Below are positions 44,560-55,853 of a stretch of 64,000 bases of DNA, one piece after another. The stretch lies in the NCBI GenBank assembly GCA_024345305.1, contig BRON01000004.1, positions 496,001-560,000 on the forward strand. Reading direction: 5' to 3'. The stretch comes from Mrakia gelida. Its lineage: Eukaryota; Basidiomycota; Tremellomycetes; Cystofilobasidiales; Mrakiaceae. The first letter of the stretch is position 1, and each line of letters starts with the position of its first letter. Made by a program: the position numbers and the translations under genes. The notes beneath the pieces are model-generated. The model was not told where the DNA came from, ran no database searches, and saw only the letters and a list, made by a program, of their open reading frames with translations.

Positions 44560-45477
44560 AGGAGGTTGGGGGTATACAGCTGTAGAAGCTTGTTTTGAGA
44601 GAAGAAACGAAAGGGAGGGAGGGGGAGGGAAGGTTGTAGTTGGAGGAAGAAAGAGAGGCGACTCGGCCGTTGAAGAGGAAGCTTCACGCTTGGGTCCCCT
44701 CTTCTCGGAAGCTAAAGTTTCGAGGTCTGAAGGCACGAAAATCTTTCGAGGTGATAGATCGTGTATAAGAGACTACTTTTATCTTTTCTCTGCGACAGAA
44801 GGAGGCCTGTATAGCCCGTTCTAGAGCTTGGAAGTCGCTGCGGCCTCACGAGCTGCCCACCTCCTCGGAGTCGCTTCGAGGGGTTTAGGTTCTTCAAATT
44901 GAACAGCCAAAGAAGCGAAAGAAGGCGAGCTTGATGAAAATGAAGTGGCTGAGGAGCGGGAGGGAGAGCGGTTGAAGCGAGAGCACTTGGAAGGTAAGGA
45001 AGTCGACGCGTCGCTGTTGTTTGACCAACGACCTTCGCTCTTTGCTCTTTCGAGAAAGACCTACTATCGGAGAGCTTCAGATCTTTGGCTCCAAAGCGAC
45101 TCCCGCCCAGCGGAGCGAGGTCGGAGGGCAAACGAGGAGAGGGGCGGGAGGAGGGAGGGCAAGCGAAGAAGAGGCAGCGAGGCGTCTTGAAACTCAAAGG
45201 AGACCAAACAGATGCTTTCCACTTGAGCGCAATCGTCGAGAAAATGCGACTGGAGAGGGTCTTCAACGATCTTCTTGCCTTAGAAGATTTTCGTGAAGGT
45301 GCTTTTGCATCCGAGCCTTTTTCTCCCTTTTTTCCTTAGGCTCGCCTTTCCAGATGTGACGTCGCCGCTACGGAGAGAAGTTCCTGGAGCGAAAGCTCTC
45401 GAACGAGCTCGAATTCTACTAGGAGAACTTCACCCACCATCACGCCCTGTTGTTTCTCTATCTATCATCCATCCACC
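44560..45477. promoter_or_regulatory. Divergent promoter region of two regulators
   Basis: 918 bases between the velvet gene and the zinc-finger gene, divergently arranged. CGACGCGTCG near 45005. An N-terminal exon of the velvet gene may lie here. No separate gene is seen. Confidence 0.35.
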
Positions 45478-47346
45478 ATGCCCCAGACCGGAACTCATCC
45501 TTGTGAGTCCTTCCTCTGGCTCTCTCGTCCTCATCTTCGAAGCTCGAAGAGCCCCCTCCTCCTTCCTTTTCACCTCTGGAGGTTGTTCTCCTTCCCCTTC
45601 CCGCCTTCTTGGAAGCAACGAAGCTCACCCTCTATCTTCTTCTACTCTCCCCTGCAGGCCCTGACTGCGATAAAACCTTCAGCCGACTCCAACACGCCAA
45701 AGTGAGTCGAGACAGCGACTGCTCTTCCTTTCCTCCCTCTCCTCTATCTCCGAGCTCACCAGACCACTCCCTTCCTTCTTCTTCCCTTCCCGCCTTCCCA
45801 CCTCCCAGAGACACCACCGCACTCACACCGGAGAGAAACCCTATGGTACGCTCCCCTGTGCTCTTCCCCATTCTTCTCGCTCCTCGCTTTCTTGCCGCGA
45901 AGCGAAGACGTCACGAACCCGTCGAGCTCACGGTCTCGGTCCTCTCCTTCCTTCTGCCAGCTTGCAATCTCTGCCCTGAGCGTTTCCAGCGAAACGTGAG
46001 CTCGACGCTCCATCTGTATAGATCATCCAGGTTCTCGTATAACCCATACTGACTGCTCCTCTCACTCTCTCGTTCGGTCAGGACATGAAACTCCGTCACG
46101 TCAACAAGTTTCACGCCGACGACCCTTCCGTCTCTTCCTCCTCCTCGTCTGCTACCACCATCACGTCCACCTCACCCAGGAAATTGAGCTCCACATCCTC
46201 GTCGTTCCCTAGGAAAAGAGCTCGTTCAGATTCCACGGTCGAGGAGAGTGAGACGGGATCGGACGAGCAGGCTCGATGGGAGTATCAGGATCAGCGAGGT
46301 CCTCCGCCGCCCGCAGATTCTCGATGGACAGGTTTCTCAGGTGAGTACTTCCTTCTAGTCCTGCTTGCACTCTCGGGGTAACAGGGAGATACCACAGAAG
46401 CTGACTCGTCCCTTCGAATCGTGCTCGATCTTGCGTTGCAGACTTCAACTCGACCGGCCCTCGACCCTCTCTTCCTCCTCCCGTCAACTTCTCTTCGACC
46501 ACCAACAGCACCTACACTCTTCCACCACCCGCCACCTTCACATCCTCAGCACCCTACGCTCCTCTTCCCATCGCTCAAAACAACGCATCCTTCCAAAGCC
46601 CACCGATCACCTTCCAGCAACAACCACAACCTCTTCCCGCCTTCTCCCTCCCTTTCACCCCCTCCTTCTCCACCTTCGACCCTCTCATGCTCAACAACGC
46701 CCCCATCTACACCACTCGCTTCACACCTCTCGACCATTCGTCTTTCCAAGGAGGCGCATCCGGAGCCGGGTCAGGAGGAATGGACTTCGCAGGAGGAGGA
46801 GGGTTGGTGGGCGCGTCCGTCTCAGGCGACGATCTCTGGAAGGACCTCGAGATGGGTGGACGAGGGATCTTCGACTCCTTCGTTGGCGTCGGCGGAGGAG
46901 GAGAAGCAGCAGCAGCAGTATCAGCAGTCGAACAACCACAACCCCTCCCTTCCCTCGACTTCAACTCCAACTCAACCTCAACGAGCGCGACGACTTCAAC
47001 GACCTCCGACTCCCCTCTCGATCTCTCAACCTACAAATCCTCCCTCCGAACCTTCACTTCCACGACGCTCGCCTCCCTCCTCCTACCCAAGAACCTTCCT
47101 GCCAAACTTCCTCCCATCCAATCCCAACCTCAACAAACGACGAACGCCGGGTCGCTCCAACCTCTCCTCAACCTCCTCCCGAGCTCATGCTCGACGACGA
47201 CGACGACGCGACCAGGCCTGACTATTCTCGAACGACGAGCGTTGCAGAAGTCGTCGTCTTCCAAAGCGGTTCCGGCGGAGAGTGGTGGGTCAGTTGAAGT
47301 CGTCGCAGCAGGAGGGGGAGGAGGGAACGGTTGGTTCACGCTTTGA
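45478..47346 (+). CDS. C2H2 zinc-finger protein, two fingers
   Basis: Probable DNA-binding regulator. Six exons: 45478-45502, 45658-45701, 45809-45845, 45961-45995, 46082-46340, 46442-47346, giving 434 aa. Two adjacent C2H2 fingers sit at the extreme N-terminus, residues 9-60: CPDCDKTFSRLQHAKRHHRT, the linker HTGEKPY, then ACNLCPERFQRNDMKLRHVN, KFH. Each finger is spread over two short exons. After a basic patch (PRKRARSD) the remaining 330 residues are low complexity: Pro/Thr/Gln-rich, then Gly-rich, then Ser/Thr-rich, ending GGGGGNGWFTL, a common layout for an activation region. The layout resembles stress-type fungal C2H2 factors, but no orthologue can be named. Divergent from the velvet gene. 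Confidence 0.87.
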
Positions 47347-47907
47347 TGGGGGTAGAGCTCAGCCTTTACACTTCGTCGAGTCAGCTTCAGCGGTGGGAGG
47401 AGGAGGAGGGGAGCGGTCCAGTTGAGCTGAGTCGTCGAGTTGAGCTCGTTCACACACGCGTCGAGCTCGCTCTTTTTGTAGTTCTTTCCTTCGTTCGTCT
47501 CGCTATACACGTCTCTCTTGGGCTCTCGGTAGTTGTATACGTATCCTTCTAGTTCGGGTTCGGCTTATTCACGACTTTTGGCCTCGAGATGGAAGGGAAG
47601 GTGAACGGGAGAGAGGAAAGGGAGAGGGAAAGAGGAGGTCGCGCGACGGAGCGGTGGCTCGTTGAGCTTTCTGCGTTGGAGAACTTCGAGAGAGAGAGGA
47701 CTCAACCCTATTCGGGGGGGTGCTCGGATGGCTCACTCAAGCTCTTGAGCCCTCGAGGGAAAGCTGTAAGAAGGGACGACGGATTGGAGGGAGGAGATTC
47801 GCTCGCGGCTGAGCTCGGCCAGCTCCTTCTCCTCCCTCCCTCTCCTCCCTATCCCCAGACCCAAACTCACTAAGAAGAGCCATACACATCTATACCATGC
47901 ACTCCCC
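47347..47907. other. Convergent 3' flanks, no gene seen
   Basis: 3' UTR territory between the zinc-finger stop and the stop of the facing small membrane-protein gene. An ACGCGTCGAGCTCGCTC variant of the repeated motif lies near 47457. No gene is seen. Confidence 0.45.
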
Positions 47908-48666
47908 TCAACCCACCGGCGCCTCCTCCAACCCCGCCTTCAAAGCTGAATTCCTCGCCCTCCTCGCCTTCTCCAGCAGCTGCATCCTCAACACCCCTTC
48001 GTGCTTGTCGATTTCCCTCTCCAGCTTCAAAATCTCGTACTGCAGGTTGGTCGCTTTGAAGCGGAGGCTAGTGGGGGTGGCGAGCAAACGGTGAGCGAGT
48101 GAGAGAAGGGTGGGTAGACAAGGAACGAGAACGAGGAAACGAACGAAACCAAGGTCAGCTCGCCATCTCCTCCTCCATCCCCTCCTTCGTCGCTCTCACT
48201 CACCTCAAACTCCTCTCCACCCTCTCCTGCTCAACCCTCTCCCTCCCTTCCGGTGTCATGACCAACTCCCTCTCCTTCTCCTTCCTGATGCGATGCTCGT
48301 TCTTGCTTATCTCCCTCGCGATGGCGAGCTCCTGTTGACCTTCGAGCGTGAGGTAGAAGTCGTCCTCTCGGTGAGCTTGGTCGGTGATGAACGTCGTAGC
48401 TTGGTCTTTCACGCGGTATTCGAGAGCGGAGAGTCCCCAGAAACCGGCTGCATAGGTACGAACGAGCGAAAAGAAGAAGAGGTGAGCTTGGGAGGGAAGG
48501 AGAGGGAGGGGCCGAAGGGAGGGAAGGTGGGGAGGAGGGGAGAGGAGGTCGGGGAGGGAGAGATGAGATGGGAAGAAGGAAGGGAGAGCTCACCAAACAA
48601 GACCACCCCGAAGGTTTTCCTGACGTTCCTAGATACGACGCCCTCGAATTTGCGGTACAGATCCAT
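47908..48666 (-). CDS. Small single-span membrane protein with charged helix
   Basis: Unrecognised. Three exons, 48666-48594, 48447-48204, 48067-47908, giving 158 aa. The N-terminus is short and basic (MDLYRKFEGVVSRNVRKTFG), followed by one hydrophobic segment (VVLFAAGFWGLSALEY), a pattern compatible with a mitochondrial inner-membrane or ER signal anchor. The rest is a long, highly charged helix (EISKNEHRIRKEKERELV, EGRERVEQERVERSLRFK, EILKLEREIDKHEG) likely to form a coiled coil. Starts 151 bases from a divergent gene. No function assigned. Confidence 0.7.
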
Positions 48667-48817
48667 CTTTGGTTTCGTTCGTTTCGTTCGTCGTCGTTGT
48701 TGAAGGAAGAGCTCGAAGCTCGACGCACCTTGCCTCGGTCGTGCTGCCGATCCGCAAGCTCAGCCTGACCTGCCCTTCTTCTTCCTTCCTTTTGATCTCG
48801 AACCACAACTCATCCGA
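48667..48817. promoter_or_regulatory. Very short divergent promoter
   Basis: Only 151 bases separate two ATGs pointing apart. A direct GTTTCGTTCGTTTCGTTCGT-like run lies on the minus-gene side. Shared control of the two genes is possible but not shown. Confidence 0.4.
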
Positions 48818-50507
48818 ATGGCCTCCCCTCTCCTCCCCTCTCGTCGCTCCTCATCATCCTCGTATCTCTACCTCTTCCCCTTAGGGTTCCTCATCCTCAT
48901 CTCCCTCTCTCTCTTTCACCTCTACCCCGGAATGTCGGACGGCACCGTCGTGGGCCAACTGCCCTTCTCTTCAGGACCTCAGAAACCTTTCCCTTCGCCT
49001 GGGAAGGGTGAGATCGTGGCTAGGTTCAAAGTCGGGACGTTGAACTTGAGGTACGATGGTGGGTGGAGGGAGACTGTGCCGGTTGGCGAGGAGGGGGACG
49101 GGAGGGAGGAGGAGGGAGGGGGAGGGGAGGGGGAGAGGGTGAGCTCGCTTTCGTTGTTTTGGTTCTCGTTCTGCTAGAGGAGGAAGAGCTGACTCGACAT
49201 CTTTGGTTTGTATGTGCGCGCACGAAGCCCTGGTCAGAACGACGCTGGCGAATCCGAGATCAACTCAAGTTCCTAGACCATGATATCGTTGGGTTCGTCC
49301 CTCTTTCCCTCTCGTTCTTCCCTCTCCCTCATCCCGTCTCCCTTTCCCCTTCCCTCTTTCTAACGCCCCTTCTTCTTCAGCTTCCAAGAATGCCTCCACA
49401 CCCAACTCCTCGACCTCCAAGCCCTCCTCGGTCCCTCCTGGTCGAACGTAGGCGTAGGTCGAGACGACGGCAAAACTCAAGGAGAGTACGCTCCCATCTT
49501 CTTCAACTCGGATCGCTTCAAACCTCTTTCGGTAGAGTACGTTTGGCTCTCAGAGACGCCTGGGAAGGTGGGGAGTACGGGGTGGGATGCGGTGAGTGCT
49601 CTCGCTCTCTCTCTTCCCTTGTTTCCGCGTATCCTCGCGAGCGAAACGAACCAAACGCGTCGCTCAATCTGACCACGTTCTTCGTCCTTTGCAGTCCCAA
49701 CCCAGAATAGCAACGATCCTCACCCTTCTCGACGACGTCTCTAAGAGCCTCATCCACGTCGCGAACACACACTGGGACGACAGGGGTCTGGTCGCGAGGC
49801 ATGAGAGTGGGAAGTTGTTGAGGAGGATCGTTCCTGAGACGGCGAGGCGGGTGGAGAAGAAGTTGGGGAAGGGGGATGGGAAGAGGTTGGAGGGGGTTGT
49901 TTTGTTGATGGGAGATCTGAGTGAGTGATTTCTTTCATCTGGAATGTTTTGAGGTTGTTGAGGGGGGAGGTGGGACGGTGAGAGGAAGAAGAGAGGGGTG
50001 GAAGCAGGCGCGACGCGTCGAACTCGCTCTTTCTCTTTCGTTTTCTTCGCGTTCACTTCGCTCGAACTTGACCTCCTTCCTCACAAAACTCTCCCACCCA
50101 CTCTCTCCCACCCAGACTCCCCCTCCGAGGAAGCAGGCTACCAAGCCATCACCCTCCCTTCCACCTCCCTCTCCTCCCTCTCCACCCTCTCCCCCTTCTC
50201 AGACCATCTCCCCACCCCACCCTTCCACTTCCTCCCAACCCTCCTGTCTCTATCCCCCCACCCATCTTTCCCCTTCGGCCCCCGAACAACCTACACAGGC
50301 TTCCACGGCTACCCTACCGACGCTCCAACGGAGATCGACTTCATCTTCCTGTACGACGAGAGCGTCCGGGAAGGAGGGTGGGGGGTGGAGAGGTACGGGG
50401 TTGTGGAGGGTGGGATGGATGAGAGGGAACAGGAAGAAGAGGGGAGGTGGAGAGGGAAGTTGAGTGATCATAGGTTTGTTGGGGGGGAGGTTGTTAGGAG
50501 GCTTTAG
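48818..50507 (+). CDS. Membrane-anchored endonuclease/exonuclease/phosphatase-fold protein
   Basis: Metal-dependent phosphodiesterase fold (DNase I/IPPase-like); substrate unknown. Five exons: 48818-49138, 49228-49292, 49381-49591, 49695-49920, 50116-50507, giving 404 aa. An N-terminal hydrophobic stretch (YLYLFPLGFLILISLSLFHL) after a basic start suggests a type II signal anchor. Family motifs in order: FKVGTLNLRYD; DIVGFQECLH with the metal-binding Glu; GVGRDDGKTQGEYAPIFF; LIHVANTHWDDRG; VVLLMGDLNSPSEE; and the terminal SDHRFVGGEVV with the catalytic Asp-His. An Asp/Glu/Gly-rich insert (residues about 90-107) follows the first motif, and a Ser/Pro/Leu-rich one lies between the last two. Fungal relatives are secreted or surface enzymes. 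The 195-base intron 4 holds a CGACGCGTCGAACTCGCTC element. Convergent with F-box-like copy E. Confidence 0.86.
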
Positions 50508-50833
50508 AGGGAGGGAGGGAGGGTTTGGGTTGGGGTTTGGGTTGGGGAGATATGTGATGATGGACGTTGTGTTTAAGAGACGAAGGGAGACTACTGCGAG
50601 ATGATGACGAGACGTGACTTCTGAGCTCGAATGAAAGCTGAGGTTCGACAACGACGCGTCGTTCTCTCGTTCATTTCGATGGACTTGGGAGACGAGAGAA
50701 GCTGAGCTTGCGCAGACGGTAAACGGACGAGGGCTGTGATAGACATATGATAGCTGGTACGAGTGTCGAGGTGCTAGGTAGACGACGACGGGGATGAGAC
50801 GAGCGACGAAGAGGGAGAGGGAGACGCGTCGAT
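50508..50833. other. Convergent 3' flanks, no gene seen
   Basis: 3' UTR territory of the facing enzyme and F-box-like copy E. GGGTTTGGGTT-type repeats occur at about 50521-50546. GACGCGTC palindromes near 50652 and 50823. No gene is seen. Confidence 0.4.
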
Positions 50834-50914
50834 CTGGAAAACGAACGAGCGTCGAAGAGTCAGAGCGAGGCTCTACTCGACGAGGGACGGCGAGAAAACG
50901 AAGACTGACTGGGT

Positions 50915-51804
50915 TCATTGTTTGACCTCCACTGTAAGCTGAGCCAGAACCCTATCTCTGTCCGAACCAAACCCTTCCCACTCTCGAAGCTGATCCAGGA
51001 CATCCTTCCTCGACTCCTCGCTCGCCACAAGCACCACCACCTCTACTCCTTCCGGCATGGGCTGATCTTCCAACATGCAGGTCAACCTAACTTCAAACAT
51101 ATCCCGATCCAACTCCACGCCTGCCTCCTCGATCTGGTACGTGACGAGGGCGAGGTGAGGCCGTTGACGACTTGGCCAGTGTTGGAAGAGAGGGAAGTCG
51201 GCCGTTATGGAAATAAGGGTGAGGCTTCGTAGGCGGGTCCACAGGAGGGATCTGACCTCGAAGACCTCGGAAGAAGTGTCCGAGGAAACTACCCGAACGC
51301 AGAGATGGAGGGGATCGAGGAGGTGGACGAAGGGGAGGAGGGAGACCTCGTTGTACTCGTCGGCTGGCTCAGACAGCGACTCGTACTGTTCTTGAATGGC
51401 TGAGATGTGGAGTTGTTGGAGGCGTAGAGAGGAGGTTGAGGGAGAACGATCGAGCGAGAGGTCTTGCGAGCTCTGGCTGGATGCTCGGAGGTGTTGGATG
51501 GGGAGGTGAAGGGTGAGATTGAGGATTTGGGAGAGGGAGAGGAAGGGCGCGATGGCGAGGGAGGGAGGTGAATCCTGATTCGTAGAAGCCCAAGGGAGAG
51601 GTCAGGATAGATGGATACAACGATAACAGATGTAGAAACGTATAAACTCACTCTCTTTGAAAAGAGAGACTTCAAGGCCTCGATTCCATCGAGGTGGACG
51701 TCCTCGTACAGGATGGGGGAGGAGAGCTCGAGGAAGGCCAGGCTGACGAGCGACGTTTTCGCGAGCGTAGCTGGGTCGCAGAAGCGAAGCACCTCCCTCT
51801 TCAT
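50915..51804 (-). CDS. F-box-like family copy E
   Basis: Two exons, 51804-51652 and 51574-50915, giving 270 aa with the ATG chosen here. The core begins at once: MKREVLRFCDPATLAKTSLV, SLAFLELSSPILYEDVHLDG, IEALKSLFSKR. The C-terminal half is Leu-rich: LSLSQILNLTLHLPIQHLRA, LVTYQIEEAGV, LEDQPMPEGVEVVVLV, LREWEGFGSDRDRVLAQLTV. It is the closest relative of copy A, including the 3' UTR intron (50909-50834) and the sequence after it. Upstream, an ATG at about 51892 starts MDELPRH like copy B's MDVPSP, but that frame ends at a TGA overlapping the chosen ATG, so the Pro-rich N-terminal segment appears to have been lost by a frameshift. A protein starting at 51804 would keep most of the core, lacking its leading LPxE. 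Confidence 0.72.
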
Positions 51805-52344
51805 CTCCACTGGTAGGTGAGGGAAGGGGGCGAGGGGAGAGGCTGGCGCGACGGGGAGGAGGAGGGAGGATGGAGGAGGTGTCGTGGAAGCTCGTCCATT
51901 TCGAGGAGGGTGGGTGGATGGGGAGGATTTTGGTGCTCTCGAGCTCCTATGTAGACGAGGATTCCTGTAGCGGGAACGAGGGGGGTCGAGGAGTTGCTGA
52001 TAGAAGAGCTTCCTCGAGAGAAGATGGCCGTTAAGAGGGAGCGGAGGAATGAGCTCGCTCGGGAGGGGCGTTCCTTCCGGTCGCTTTCTCCTGGCTCAAC
52101 CTGCGATCTTGAGTCCTTTTTTTGGCCTGAGAAGACCCAGGCTCGTATATCTTCTGTTTGCTCTAAGATCGCGGAGAACGAGTAAAATTGACGCGTCGAA
52201 AAAGCTCGACTCTTGCGACGTGATCGGCTCTTGAGCGAAAGCGACCTCCGACTCCCACCAGCCTCCCCTCCCCTGCCCCTCCTTCCCTGCCTGCCCGGTC
52301 TTTTCGAAAGGGAAAGTCGCGAACCTCATCTCAGCCTGGACGAC
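51805..52344. promoter_or_regulatory. Divergent region between copy E and the HECT gene
   Basis: 540 bases between divergent starts. The part nearest copy E is the out-of-frame remnant of its N-terminal coding region. TTGACGCGTCGAAAA near 52190. No separate gene is seen. Confidence 0.4.
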
Positions 52345-55279
52345 ATGACCAACATATCGGCGTACCTTGCCAAATCTCCAGAGGAACAACGATTCTACGA
52401 CTCTAGGGGATCAAAAGGTGAGCGCTCCTCCTCCTCCCTGGTCGTCCTCCTCCTCCTCTCCCTTTCCTTCCCCTCTGTCCCTCCTTCTTCATCCCTTTCT
52501 TCCTTCCTCCCTCTCGAGGATGAGCTCGTACTGAACCTGCTCATGGTCTCTCTCTATAGGATCGTACACGAACCGGAAGAACAAGGCTCTTATCCGTCGC
52601 ATTGGAGCGAAAGAACCCAACCTCGTCCTCACCGTCGACAACCTCATCCTCGCAGCCGCACATCGTCTCACAAGGGAGGACTGGCTCATCGTCTGGAGGG
52701 AAGCAGGATGGGACGGATCTCACCCTTATCCCTACCCTGTACGTCTTCGATCTCGAACAAGGGCCGCTGGGAGAAGAGCTGTCAGGGAAGGAAGGGAGGG
52801 ACGCTCCAAGCTGACCTCGACTACCCTTCCCTTCCCTCCCTCACCTCCGCTCCACTCCCTCCCCTCACAGGCACACGTTCACGTCCCCGCTCCTCCTCCT
52901 GCCGTCCCCGCATACAACCCTCCCGTCAACCGCCAACCGCAGATCCCTTACAACCCACCTCCACCAGCTCCTCGAGTCCAACCTCCTCAGCCTCAAGCCG
53001 GTCCCTCTCGTCCTTCGGCCGTCGCCCATCAAGCTCACCATCCCTACGGAAGACCTCAGGATCCAGTCGCAGGTCCATCTCGCCTCGGTGGTCACGCTCA
53101 GCCTCTCCCTGGAAGTCCTCGAGCTGGCCCTTCTCGACCTCTCGCACCTCCAGCAGCAGCCTCCGCCAGCCCTCGTGCTCAACATCCCTTCTTCCGACCT
53201 CCTCCCAGCAACGTCTCCTCTCCCAAACCTCTCCATGCTACCCAATCCCAACGAGACTCGACGTTCAAGTCCAAGCTCGATCGCTTCTACGCTCAGCCCG
53301 CTCTGCAGCGAGACGAGGTTCGTCCCTTCTCCCTTCTCCTTCCGTTCGTCCCAGTTCGAGCTCAAGCTGACCTTATTCCTTCTGCTCGCTGCTTCACTCG
53401 GTTTCTAGGAAGGTCGATGCAACTTGACGGTCTCGAGAGACGAGCTCCTCCAGGTTCGTTCTCTCTCTTTCCATTCGCTCGTGCGGACGCGTTTTGGTTG
53501 AGTGCTCACTTCTGTCCGTCGCCTCTCTCAGTCCGGATACAACGAGGTCATGGCCAAGACTCCTGCTATGCTGAAGAAGCTCCTGATTGTCAAGTTCTTC
53601 GGAGAAGACGGAGACGATGCTGGAGGTCTATCGAAGTAAGTCTCGCCGCCTCGGGTTTCGACGCGTCGCTTCTTCCCTGACACCTCCTCCTCCTCTTCTT
53701 CTGTAATTCGTTTCTCAGGGAGTTCTTCTTCCTTCTCTCTCAGGAGCTCTTCAACCCTGAGTACGGACTCTTCCAACGAGGAAACGAAGAGTCGCACTAT
53801 GCCTGCAAGATCAACGCCGATTCCGGGATGATCGATCCTGAGCATCATCTACAGCACTTCAAGTGAGTCGAACGATCTTTCCTTTCGTCAAACGATCTTC
53901 TCCTTCGTGTCTCGACTTCGAGTCAGTGTCTAACGCTTCTTTTCCTCCTTCCAGGCTCTTCGGTCGTTGCGTCGCTCTCTCGATCTTCCACCACCGCCTC
54001 ATCGACGTCCAGTTCGCGCCAACGTTCTACCAAGCCATGCTCGGACAGAGAATCAACCTCGCAGATCTCAAGGCTGTGGACCCATCACTTCACAAGAGCT
54101 TGTCGTGGACTCTGTGAGTGATGGTCGTCGTTTCCTCCTCGTCGGTCGACTCGTTCAATCTCGACGCGGCCTGACCTTCATCTCCTCTCGATCCTCTGCC
54201 ATCCAGGTCAAACAACATCCAAGGAGTCCTCGACGACGAGACCTTCTCGTACATCGAAGAGAGCATGTTCGGAGAGCAGATCACGGTCGACATCGTTCCA
54301 GGAGGCTCCAAGATCCCTCTCACCAACGCCAACAAGTCTCACTACGTCGAGTGAGCTCTTTTTCTCTTCCTCGACATCGCTTCTCGTCGTTTTTGGAGCT
54401 GACTCGAGTGACTGATCATGTCCCTTCGTAGTGCCATGGTCCAACACAAGACCCTCGGAAGGACGAAGGAGCAGTTCGAGTCGTTCATGCGCGGAATCGA
54501 CGAGATCATCCATCGCGACCATCTCAAGGTCTTCTCCGCTTCAGAACTCGAGGTGAGCCTCCTTCGAAGCGTGTCTTCCTTCCTTTTCTCGACTCCTCGC
54601 TGACTTATCACTACTCCGATCTTCTTTCTCAGGCTCTCATCTCTGGAAGTTCTGCGCTAGACGTCACCGACTGGAGGAAACACACGGAGCTCGTTCGTCT
54701 CTTCCTTCAGTTCCTTTCCTCCTTTCGTCGTTTCGCGGCTGACCTCGACTCTCCTTCGCGTCCCTCGCAGGAAAACTACACCGTCAATGACCCTCAGATC
54801 AAGTGGCTCTGGATGGTGGTGGAAAACTGGGACGACGCGATGCGAGTGAGTTCTTCGAACGAATCGACAACGAGACGTGTCCGTCCTCGTCGTTTCCCGA
54901 GGCTGATCTTCTTCCCTCCCCTTTCTCCCTCTCTTTCCGTCGCAGTCTCGATTCCTTCAGTTCGCCACTGGAGCAGCTCGAATACCTCTCACTGGCTTCC
55001 GAGATCTTCGAGGAGGAGGAGAAGCCCGTCTCTTCAAGATCACTCGCGTCGGAGCTCCCACTGCTCTCCCCGCCGCTCACTCCTGCTTCAATCGAGTCGA
55101 CCTCCCTCCTTTCTCGTCCATGGCCATCCTCGAAAAAAAGCTCACCATGGCGTGAGTCTCGCGTCTCTCGTGGCTTTCGTTTCCCTCGTCCCTTCGAGCT
55201 CGATGCTGATCTTCCCTTCGCTTCCCACTCTTGTCCTCTCGACAGCATCCTCGAATCCGGCAGCTTCGAACAAGCTTAA
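52345..55279 (+). CDS. HECT-type E3 ubiquitin ligase
   Basis: Transfers ubiquitin through a catalytic cysteine. Thirteen exons: 52345-52417, 52560-52738, 52871-53317, 53409-53453, 53532-53635, 53719-53862, 53955-54113, 54207-54350, 54432-54552, 54633-54692, 54771-54845, 54946-55151, 55246-55279, giving 596 aa. An N-terminal segment (residues about 1-85: YLAKSPEEQRFYDSRGSKG, NLVLTVDNLILAAAHRLT) is not recognised; a Pro-rich linker of about 120 residues follows; then a full HECT domain: CNLTVSRDELLQSGYNEV, LLIVKFFGEDGDDAGGLSKE, FFFLLSQELFNPEYGLF, FGRCVALSIFHHRLIDVQFA, YIEESMFGEQITVDIVPGGS, and the active-site region SCFNRVDLPPF with Cys at about residue 564, 33 residues from the end. It lacks WW and C2 domains, so it is not a standard Rsp5; the Pro-rich linker may recruit partners. 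Confidence 0.93.
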
Positions 55280-55853
55280 CCATCTCTCCTGCATACCGTC
55301 TCCTTTTGGGCCTTCGTCTTCATCTCTTTCTCTCTCTGTCTCACACACACTCGACTAGTCTACCGTTTCGCCTCGTTCGATTTCGTTCTTTCTCTCCCTG
55401 GCTCGGTGCCACCTCCTTCTCTTCTTTCTTCCTTCGCATTGGCTACACTCACTCTTCACCTCACTTGCATTCTCCACCTCTTCGCATCCTCACGTCTCTC
55501 TTCATTTCCCTATCTTTTTCGTTCGGCTCTCGTCTCTTTCTCTGGTTCTCAGCTCACTTCGATCCACGATGTTTCATGAACAACAACAGCGTCGCGTCGC
55601 GTCGACTTCTTTTTCCCATCCCTCTCCCACCTCTATTTTTTCTTCGCTCCCTTCCTACGGCGCTCTACCCCTCGGCTCGCTCGTCGGGAGGGAGAGCTGA
55701 AGGTTTTCTTTCCACCTCGACGACCCCCTGAGTTTCAGGCACACGACTTGGCGTCATCCGAGCTAGGACGAAAACGACCTGCCTCTTCTCTCCCCTTCCC
55801 TTTCCTTCCCTTCGCCACATCCTTCTCAAAAACCTCCTCGACTTTTAGCACCC
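55280..55853. other. Intergenic, HECT 3' end to surface-protein promoter
   Basis: 574 bases, strongly pyrimidine-rich (CTTCTCTTTC runs). Both neighbours are on the plus strand. No gene is seen. Confidence 0.4.

Noticed and set aside
50521..50546. GGGTTTGGGTT run as a telomere-like repeat
   Set aside because: Too short and irregular; it reads as simple sequence in a 3' flank between normal genes.
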